From the NCBI RefSeq assembly GCF_023101205.1, contig NZ_CP078078.1, positions 2,365,411 through 2,429,410 on the forward strand: a stretch of DNA of 64,000 nucleotides, written 5' to 3'. Positions 60,756 to 64,000 of this stretch are shown here, one piece after another (the first letter of the stretch is position 1; every line of letters begins with the position of its first letter). The position numbers and the translations under genes were made by a program. A model generated the notes under the pieces. That model was not told the DNA's origin, did not search any database, and worked only from the letters and a program-made list of their open reading frames with translations. Source of the DNA: Microbacterium aurugineum (GTDB lineage: Bacteria; Actinomycetota; Actinomycetes; Actinomycetales; Microbacteriaceae).

Positions 60756-62195
60756 TCAGCCCTTCCGGCCGGGTCCCGACACGACCTGGGTCACGGCGAC
60801 GGACTTGAGTCCCTCGACCCCGAACTCCAGCCCGTAGCCCGAGCTCTTCACTCCACCGAACGGCACCATCGGGTGCAGCCCGCCGTGGGAGTTGATCCAC
60901 ACCGTGCCGGACTGCATCCGCGAGGCCGCCTCCCGTGCCGCCTCGGGGTCGCTCGACCAGACGGAGGCGCCGAGCCCCGCGTCCAGGGCGTTCGCCCAGG
61001 TGAAGGCCTCGTCCACGTCGGTGTAGCGGATCACCGGGAGCGCGGGACCGAACTGCTCCTCCTGCACCAGTGCCGCGTCATTGTCGATGTCGGCGACGAT
61101 GGTGGGCCGGTAGAAGAGCTCGCCCAGCTCAGGGGCGGACTCGCCACCGGTGACGATGCGGGCGCCGCGGCTCTTCGCATCGTCGACCAAGCGGCTGACG
61201 ATGTCGAACTGGGCGCGGTTCTGCAGCGGACCCAGGACGTTGTTCTCGTCGAGCCCGTTCCCCATCGGCACCGATCCGGCGATGGCGGCGAGCGCGGCGA
61301 CGACCTCGTCGTAGACCGAGTCGTGAACGTACAGGCGCTTCATCGCGGCGCAGGTCTGCCCGGTGTTGATGAACGCGCCCCAGAAGAGGTCTTCCGCGAT
61401 CGCTGCCGGGTCGGTGCCCGGGAGCACGATGCCGGCGTCGTTGCCACCGAGCTCGAGCGTCAGGCGCGCCAGGTTGCCGGCGGAGCTCTCGATGATGCGA
61501 CGCCCGGTCGCGGTCGAGCCGGTGAACATGATCTTGGCGATGTCGGGGTGCGAGGCGAGCCGGGCGCCGACCTCACGGTCGCCGGAGACGCCGATCAGGA
61601 CATCCGCGGGCAGCACGTCGTTGATCACCGCGATCATCGCGAGCACGCTCAACGGCGTGTACTCGCTCGGCTTCGCCACGACGGTGTTGCCCATCCGCAG
61701 GGAGGGCCCGATCTGCCAGACCGTGATCATGAGCGGCCAGTTCCACGGGCCGATGGCACCGACGACGCCGGCTGCCTTGTAGACGAGCTCGGCATGCAGC
61801 GTCTCGTCGTCGACCAGGATCTGCGGCTCGATCGTCGTCGTGGCGTTCGTGCGCAGCCAGGCGGAGCAGGCTCCGAGCTCGAAGCGGGCGTTCGGGCCGT
61901 TCAGCGGCTTCCCCTGCTCGCGCGAGAGCAGGTACGCCAGTCCCTCGGCATTCGCGTCGATGGCGTCGGCCGCGGCGAGGAGCAGCGCGCTGCGCTCCTC
62001 GTGCCCGAGGGCCTCCCACGCCGGCTGGGCCGCCTTCGCACGAGCGATCGCTGCGTCGAGGTCGTCGACCGTGGCGACGGGTGCACGACCGATGACCTCC
62101 CGGGTCGCGGCATCCGGGATCTCCCGGCCTGCGCCTTCCGGCGCCTGGATGCGGTCGAGCAGCGCAGCGGCTGCGGAAGCGGCGGAATCGGACAT
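60756..62195 (-). CDS. NAD(P)-dependent aldehyde dehydrogenase
   Basis: A 479-residue ALDH with catalytic Glu in LELGGNDAGI, Cys in NTGQTCAAMKR, cofactor motif FTGSTATGRR and PWNWPLM. Length is standard. ATG at 62195 follows GAAGGAGA; the 66-codon upstream extension is rejected as it lacks a ribosome site. It leads the operon with the GMC oxidoreductase, giving a two-step oxidation of alcohol to acid. Closest in style to the AldA/succinate-semialdehyde-like group. Confidence 0.92.
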   Translation of the reverse strand: MSDSAASAAAALLDRIQAPEGAGREIPDAATREVIGRAPVATVDDLDAAIARAKAAQPAWEALGHEERSALLLAAADAIDANAEGLAYLLSREQGKPLNGPNARFELGACSAWLRTNATTTIEPQILVDDETLHAELVYKAAGVVGAIGPWNWPLMITVWQIGPSLRMGNTVVAKPSEYTPLSVLAMIAVINDVLPADVLIGVSGDREVGARLASHPDIAKIMFTGSTATGRRIIESSAGNLARLTLELGGNDAGIVLPGTDPAAIAEDLFWGAFINTGQTCAAMKRLYVHDSVYDEVVAALAAIAGSVPMGNGLDENNVLGPLQNRAQFDIVSRLVDDAKSRGARIVTGGESAPELGELFYRPTIVADIDNDAALVQEEQFGPALPVIRYTDVDEAFTWANALDAGLGASVWSSDPEAAREAASRMQSGTVWINSHGGLHPMVPFGGVKSSGYGLEFGVEGLKSVAVTQVVSGPGRKG

Positions 62196-62360
62196 CGGGG
62201 ACTCTCCTTCGAGCGTGACGCGGGCCAGCGACGGTCGAGAAGCTGGTCGTCCTCTCATTCTCGACCGGCGTTCCTCCCGGCACTTGTCGCGGAGCGCGCC
62301 GCAGATGTCCGAGTGCGAAGGATGCCGTGCCCCCGCGCCTGCCCCGCACCTGTCCCGCAC

Positions 62361-62607
62361 GAAGGAGAACCCACGCCCTGAAGGAAGACTCACGCCCTGA
62401 AGGAAAACTCACACCCTGAAGGAGAACTCACACCCTGAAGGAAAACTCACACCCTGAAGGAAAACTCACACCCTGAAGGAAAACTCACACCCTGAAGGAA
62501 AACTCACACCCTGAAGGAAAACTCACACCCTGAAGGAAAACTCACACCCTGAAGGAAAACTCACGCTTTGAAGGAAAACTCACGCTTTGAAGGAAAACTC
62601 ACGCTTT
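62361..62607. repeat. Tandem array, thirteen 19-bp units, with an inverted copy
   Basis: Thirteen units of GAAGGAAAACTCACACCCT start at 62361 and repeat every 19 bp to 62607, a partial unit following. Early units and the last three carry ACGC in place of ACAC; the last three end in TTT. At 62634-62655 lies the reverse complement of a unit (TTCGAAACGTGAGTTCTCC and on), able to pair with any unit. The array fills most of the 541-bp spacer upstream of the aldehyde dehydrogenase gene. The rest of the spacer shows no gene. Confidence 0.93.
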
Positions 62608-62736
62608 GAAGGAGCATCCACGGGATTCAGTCCTTCGAAACGTGAGTTCTCCTTCATTTCGGGCGGGGCGGACCCGGGCGGGGCGGACCGGGCGGCACGA
62701 AAACGGATCCGGGCGGCACGGACATGCGAGATACGC

Positions 62737-63174
62737 TCAGGCCCGCGGGTAGTCCTCGAAGATCAGTGTTGTCCTGGTCGAACGGATCGACGGGATCGCC
62801 TGGATGTCCTCCAGCACGATGCGGCGCAGATCGCGGGCATCGTTGGCCCGAACGAGCAGGATCACGTCGAAGTCGCCGCCGACCAACGCCATGTGCTCGA
62901 TCTCGGGGATCGCGCGCAGCCGCTCACTCACCGCCTGCCAGGTGGCCTGCTCGATGGCGAGCGTGACGTACGCACTCGCGTGGTGCCCGAGGAGGACGGG
63001 ATCGGTGCGCACCGAGTACCCGATGATCACCCCCGCGTCGGTGAGCCGTTTGATCCGCGCATGCGCGCCGGCGCGCGAGATGTGCACGGCGTCCGCGATC
63101 GCCGTCATCGAGGAGCGCGCATCGCGGCGCAGTTCCTCGAGGATCGCTCGATCCGTGTCGTCCAACGCGATCAT
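62737..63174 (-). CDS. Lrp/AsnC-family regulator
   Basis: A 145-residue Lrp/AsnC protein: helix-turn-helix (about 8-50, MTAIADAVHISRAGAHARIKRL) and a RAM ligand domain (65-140, IEHMALVGGDFDVILLVRA). ATG at 63174. It is divergent from a 2-oxoacid dehydrogenase E1 alpha gene; this pairing is common where the regulator (BkdR-like) senses a branched-chain amino acid and controls branched-chain keto acid breakdown. Confidence 0.92.
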   Translation of the reverse strand: MIALDDTDRAILEELRRDARSSMTAIADAVHISRAGAHARIKRLTDAGVIIGYSVRTDPVLLGHHASAYVTLAIEQATWQAVSERLRAIPEIEHMALVGGDFDVILLVRANDARDLRRIVLEDIQAIPSIRSTRTTLIFEDYPRA

Positions 63175-63240
63175 GTGACCCCTTCCGCCGGCCGGAGAAT
63201 CCTGACACTTCGTTCAAGAATGCCTTATTCGATGCGATTT

Positions 63241-63270
63241 CATCCAGGATTCAGCGAACGATCTTGGATG
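63241..63270. promoter_or_regulatory. Inverted repeat in the Lrp/E1 alpha divergent promoter
   Basis: CATCCAGGAT (63241-63250) and ATCTTGGATG (63261-63270) pair at 9 of 10 positions around 10 bases. The site is 66 bp upstream of one start and 56 bp upstream of the other, fitting an Lrp-type operator better than a terminator, since no gene ends here. Confidence 0.6.
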
Positions 63271-63326
63271 ACTGTCGCACGCGGAGGCATGCTGTCTCCA
63301 ACGAGTTCGGCAAGGAGGGCGAACGC

Positions 63327-64000
63327 ATGCTGCACACCGACCTGCTCCCGCGAGACACCGCGGTGCAACTGATCGACGAGAACGGCACCCCCATCGCGGA
63401 CGCGCCCTACCCGCTCCCCGACGGCGAGACCCTTCTGGCCGCCTACCGCGGACTCGTCGAGGGACGACGGATCAACGATCAGGCCGGCGCGCTCGTGCGC
63501 CAGGGGCGTCTCGCCGTCTACCCCTCTTCCCAAGGCCAGGAAGCATGCCAGGTCGGCGCCGCGATGGTCCTCGGAGCCGAGGACTGGCTGTTCCCGACGT
63601 ACCGCGATTCGGTCGCCGTCATCGCCCGCGGGGTCGAACCCGCTGACGCGCTCGTGCTCCTCAAGGGTGACTGGCACTCGGGGTACGACGTCCGCGCCCA
63701 CCGCGTCGCGCCTCAGGCGACCCCGTTGGCGACCCAGCTGCTGCACGCGGTCGGCTTCGCGCAGGCCGCGAAGCATCGGGGAGAGGAGACCGTGGTGCTC
63801 GCCCTCTGCGGCGACGGGGCCACGAGCGAGGGCGACTTCCACGAAGCCATGAACTTCGCGGCCGTGTTCCACGTCCCGGTCGTGTTCTTCGTGCAGAACA
63901 ACGAGTTCGCCATCTCCGTCCCGCTCTCCCGGCAGACCGCCGCCCCCTCTCTCGCGCACAAGGCGATCGGCTACGGGATGCCCGGCCAGCGGGTCGACGG
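63327..64000 (+). CDS. 2-oxoacid dehydrogenase E1 component alpha subunit (partial)
   Basis: The first 224 codons or so of a pyruvate/branched-chain 2-oxoacid dehydrogenase E1 alpha gene, cut by the window end. The protein starts MLHTDLLPRDTAVQL and holds GRLAVYPSSQGQEACQVGA and the thiamine diphosphate motif CGDGATSEGDFHEAMNFAA ending near QNN. E1 decarboxylates a 2-oxoacid and passes the acyl group to lipoyl-E2. With the divergent Lrp-type regulator, the branched-chain enzyme is the more likely, but pyruvate cannot be ruled out. ATG at 63327 with AAGGAGGG upstream. Confidence 0.9.
   Translation, partial: MLHTDLLPRDTAVQLIDENGTPIADAPYPLPDGETLLAAYRGLVEGRRINDQAGALVRQGRLAVYPSSQGQEACQVGAAMVLGAEDWLFPTYRDSVAVIARGVEPADALVLLKGDWHSGYDVRAHRVAPQATPLATQLLHAVGFAQAAKHRGEETVVLALCGDGATSEGDFHEAMNFAAVFHVPVVFFVQNNEFAISVPLSRQTAAPSLAHKAIGYGMPGQRVD

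Noticed and set aside
59931..62381. 816-codon plus-strand open frame over GMC and aldehyde dehydrogenase genes
   Set aside because: Antisense shadow across two conserved genes and their junction.
62361..62607. Possible CRISPR array
   Set aside because: Units are contiguous 19-mers with no spacers, and no cas genes are present. The same applies to the arrays at 2052, 17873, 22308 and 34005.

Overview
The window is very GC-rich, compact, and shows Actinobacteria-type features: many ATGA/GTGA stop-start overlaps, GTG and TTG starts, and promoters whose -10 box sits 6 to 9 nt from the start codon, suggesting leaderless mRNAs. Together with a GTP-type PEP carboxykinase, a RamB-like regulator, a long GapB-type GAPDH and a DUF222-HNH gene, this points to a Microbacteriaceae-like chromosome, probably Microbacterium. 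That assignment is inference. No rRNA, tRNA, CRISPR array, insertion sequence or prophage was recognised.

Layout. 1-8.4 kb: an exporter ABC half-transporter, then pckG, a divergent RamB-like regulator, an AlkZ-like glycosylase and a GapB-type GAPDH, forming a gluconeogenic neighbourhood. 8.5-12.4 kb: amidohydrolase, O-methyltransferase, hydrolase and TetR. 12.4-17.6 kb: a peptide-type ABC importer with a permease-ATPase fusion. 18-20.4 kb: a DUF222-HNH nuclease gene behind a near-consensus LexA box, and two membrane proteins. 20.5-27.7 kb: an oxidoreductase/esterase operon (two aldo/keto reductases, SDR, zinc alcohol dehydrogenase, two HSL-type esterases) ending in an MFS exporter gene with a single-base frameshift. 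27.8-29.9 kb: a lower-GC accessory patch with small proteins and decayed fragments.

30-38.2 kb: SDR, DUF5134-like protein, TetR and copper amine oxidase, then MurNAc-6-P etherase, sugar kinase and RpiR regulator, then a polytopic membrane protein. 38.3-51.9 kb: a catabolic region with AraC regulator, two MoaF-like proteins, a SnoaL-like protein, a branched-chain-type ABC importer with a permease-ATPase fusion, a HAD phosphatase, two SDRs, an APC permease and a YtcJ-like amidohydrolase. 51.9-52.6 kb: two DUF202 proteins. 52.7-59.2 kb: a cytoplasmic arylsulfatase co-transcribed with an SsuABC/AtsRBC-type importer and controlled by a divergent TetR with two matching palindromes. 59.3-62.2 kb: a GMC alcohol oxidase/dehydrogenase and aldehyde dehydrogenase operon. 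62.7-64 kb: an Lrp/AsnC regulator divergent from a 2-oxoacid dehydrogenase E1 alpha gene cut by the window end.

The genes describe a heterotroph taking up diverse small organics (peptides, amines, sulfate esters, amino-acid-like compounds, alcohols) and feeding them to central metabolism and gluconeogenesis. The best leads for undescribed biology are the 20.5-27.7 kb operon and a candidate operator it shares with other loci, the sulfate-ester system with its palindromes, the MoaF-bracketed cluster, the LexA-type box on the HNH gene, and a set of different short tandem arrays in gene spacers.
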